This document shows, in pieces, positions 5,644 to 7,051 of a DNA stretch of 7,051 nt; positions within the stretch are counted from its first letter, which is position 1; each line of letters opens with the position of its first letter. Below the pieces are notes generated by a model. That model had not been told where the DNA came from and made no database searches. It worked only from the letters and a program-made list of their open reading frames with translations. The stretch is from Candidatus Aciduliprofundum sp. (lineage in GTDB: Archaea > Thermoplasmatota > Thermoplasmata > Thermoplasmatales > Aciduliprofundaceae): NCBI GenBank assembly GCA_015523135.1, contig WAKY01000093.1, positions 1-7,051 on the forward strand, read 5' to 3'. A program made the position numbers and the translations under genes.

Positions 5644-6568
5644 GTAAGTGCTTAACAGTAAGTCTTACACTCTCTTCACTATTGTATTTTGGTTTCCATC
5701 CGTAAGATTTTATTTTATCTATTGAGAGAAGCATCTTTGGCACATCTCCCTTCCATCCACGCTTTCCTCCAGTGAATTTATATTTTACATCTTTCAATCC
5801 CATTTCTTCAACAACTATATCAGCTATTTTACGCACATTTACCCAATCTTCGCTCCCAATATTGAATATCTCCACATCGCTTTTGCGATTTTCATATCCA
5901 AATATTATGGCATCCACACAATCCTTTACATATAAGTAAGATTTTGTTTGAGTTCCATCCCCCAAAATTTCCAGCTCTTTAGAATTCTTTTTTAATTTCA
6001 TTATAAAATCGTAAATCACACCATGGGTGCTCCTTGGTCCAACAATATTTGCAAATCTGTATATGACTGCTTTCATACCGAATGTATGAGCATAAGAAGT
6101 AATGAATGCTTCGGCTCCAAGTTTTGAGGCCCCGTAGAGAGAAATTGGTATCAAGGGCCCATAATTCTCAGGAGTTGGTATCTGCTCAGCTTCTCCATAA
6201 ACAGTGGATGTTGATGTGAAGATTATATCTTTAACATCATTCAAGCGCATAGATTCAAGGACATTATATGTGGCAAAAACATTCTGCTCCAAATGCACAT
6301 GCGTGTCACTTGCTCCCAACCTCACATCTGGATTCGCAGCCACATGGTAAACAAGATCTACACCTTTCATCTCCTCCTTTAATTTTTCAAAATCAAGGAG
6401 GTCTGCTTGCACAAATTTGAAATTCTCCTTGCCAATATGCTCTTTTATAAACTCAATTTTTCCAGAGCTGAGATTATCGTAAACTAAGATCTCGTGGCCT
6501 TCATTCATCAAAGCATCAACAATATGGCTACCTATGAATCCTGCTCCGCCTGTTACCATTATTTTCAT
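5615..6568 (-). CDS. NAD-dependent nucleotide-sugar epimerase/dehydratase (GalE-like extended SDR)
   Basis: This 317-residue cytosolic enzyme is full length for extended short-chain dehydrogenases. The NAD-binding Rossmann motif is GGAGFIG (7-13), with the acidic residue for the adenosine ribose at Asp31. The strand TSTSTVYG (118-125) carries the catalytic Ser/Thr, and YGASK (145-149) supplies the catalytic Tyr145 and Lys149. RFANIVGPRS (171-180) and DGTQTKSYLYVKDCVDAI (204-221) are typical of the UDP-glucose 4-epimerase and related branch. Relatives invert or oxidise a sugar carbon on a UDP- or dTDP-sugar via a keto intermediate; the substrate cannot be fixed from sequence. I chose the ATG at 6568 because GAGGTGAG lies four bases upstream; the longer TTG start at 6604 adds twelve residues not typical of the fold. 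The gene overlaps the upstream exporter by 41 bp. It could feed N-glycosylation of the nearby surface proteins (inference). Confidence 0.92.
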   Translation of the reverse strand: MKIMVTGGAGFIGSHIVDALMNEGHEILVYDNLSSGKIEFIKEHIGKENFKFVQADLLDFEKLKEEMKGVDLVYHVAANPDVRLGASDTHVHLEQNVFATYNVLESMRLNDVKDIIFTSTSTVYGEAEQIPTPENYGPLIPISLYGASKLGAEAFITSYAHTFGMKAVIYRFANIVGPRSTHGVIYDFIMKLKKNSKELEILGDGTQTKSYLYVKDCVDAIIFGYENRKSDVEIFNIGSEDWVNVRKIADIVVEEMGLKDVKYKFTGGKRGWKGDVPKMLLSIDKIKSYGWKPKYNSEESVRLTVKHLLKELGSLQV

Positions 6569-7051
6569 TTTTCTCACCTCTAAACCAAAGGTACACAACC
6601 ACAATAACTAGGATAAATATAACTATTCCTCCAATTGCAAATAATCCCCACTCTTTGAAACTCCATAGAGAGAAATAAGCTAAAAGTCCAATTATAAAGC
6701 TTCCTATAAATGAGCCTACTACCACGGACAGAATGATTTTGTATTCGTTCATAGCCAAGAGCCTACCAATTAGAGCTGCTGTAAATCCCCCAGAGCCTTG
6801 AAACGGTATGGCAACGAAGGCAGCTAGGCCTGCATAGGCAAATTTTCTTATCACCGCATGCTTTTCCCATTTTTTCTTTCCAATCTCTTCTATCTTCTTA
6901 ACATAAGTGTTTAACAACGGTACATATTTAAGAAGGTCCCAATTCCAAACAGTCCACCAAGCAACAATAGAATCCACAATTGTTATTAGAGTTGCAGAGA
7001 TTATAACTCCATAGAATCCGTATAAGGGTGAGAAAATAACAACAAGCGCTG
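6528..7051 (-). CDS. Small multidrug export-family membrane protein (partial, N-terminus beyond window)
   Basis: The frame stays open to the right edge, so the N-terminus is missing; a GTG at 6977 is internal. The 173 residues in view begin ALVVIFSPLYGFYGVIISA, a hydrophobic helix that carries on into VAWWTVW. A basic loop (about 50-69, KKIEEIGKKKWEKHAVIRK) follows. Then comes the family hallmark FVAIPFQGSGGFTAAL (78-93), a re-entrant or membrane segment seen in the Sm_multidrug_ex family (COG2426 type). Two more helices lie at about 105-129 and 133-156, and the tail (157-173) is hydrophilic and rich in Asn and Arg. The family name comes from weak annotation; a true transport substrate is not established. 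The TAG stop at 6528 lies 41 bp inside the epimerase gene, so the two are likely one transcript with no obvious shared pathway. Confidence 0.8.
   Translation of the reverse strand, partial: ALVVIFSPLYGFYGVIISATLITIVDSIVAWWTVWNWDLLKYVPLLNTYVKKIEEIGKKKWEKHAVIRKFAYAGLAAFVAIPFQGSGGFTAALIGRLLAMNEYKIILSVVVGSFIGSFIIGLLAYFSLWSFKEWGLFAIGGIVIFILVIVVVYLWFRGEKNENNGNRRSRIHR
6573..6580 (-). promoter_or_regulatory. Ribosome binding site of the epimerase gene
   Basis: GAGGTGAG on the minus strand, four bases before the ATG at 6568 and inside the end of the upstream exporter gene. It supports 6568 over the TTG at 6604 and fits co-transcription of the two genes. Confidence 0.8.

Noticed and set aside
6975..6977. 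GTG at 6977 as the start of the exporter-family gene
   Set aside because: The frame is open to the window edge and the upstream residues form a continuous membrane helix, so the gene is truncated by the window and not started there.
1..7051. tRNA, rRNA, CRISPR array, insertion sequence or attachment site
   Set aside because: No cloverleaf, no regularly spaced direct repeats of array length, no transposase-like coding and no long terminal repeats were seen.

Overview
The window looks like AT-rich euryarchaeal DNA. The evidence is an archaellin with a class III signal peptide, an archaellum motor-accessory protein of the ArlC/ArlD-E type, TATA-box promoters, strong GGAGGTGAT-type ribosome binding sites, and surface proteins dense in N-X-S/T sequons. 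The overall style resembles Thermoplasmata-related lineages such as Aciduliprofundum/DHVE2. That placement is an impression from the protein sequences, not the result of a search.

Layout, left to right. Positions 3-1739 (minus strand) hold the head of an archaellum operon: the archaellin gene arlB, then a fused ArlC-ArlD/E gene. The rest of the operon would lie beyond the left edge. Positions 1740-1889 are the archaellin promoter and leader, with a candidate TATA box, a 6-bp hairpin and a tiny upstream ORF whose stop lies in the archaellin ribosome binding site. Positions 1890-5067 (minus) form a two-gene unit: a small winged-helix regulator overlaps the start of a 961-residue membrane-anchored surface protein. 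That protein reads as a seven-bladed beta-propeller, a CARDB domain, four further Ig-like domains, and a C-terminal membrane anchor. Positions 5068-5271 are a divergent, very AT-rich regulatory region. Positions 5272-5643 (plus) encode a second winged-helix regulator that is a paralogue of the first. Positions 5615-7051 (minus) hold an extended-SDR nucleotide-sugar epimerase, and upstream of it, overlapping, the end of a small-multidrug-export-family membrane protein cut by the right edge.

How it may work together (inference): the paired regulators sit between a large glycoprotein and the archaellum operon, so they are candidates for controlling a motility/surface programme, possibly in the manner of the euryarchaeal archaellum regulator EarA. 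The epimerase could supply a nucleotide sugar for the heavily sequon-bearing archaellin and surface protein. The most unusual items are the regulator overlapping the propeller-on-a-stalk gene, the head-to-head paralogous regulators, and the leader of the archaellin mRNA. No RNA genes, CRISPR arrays or insertion sequences were seen.
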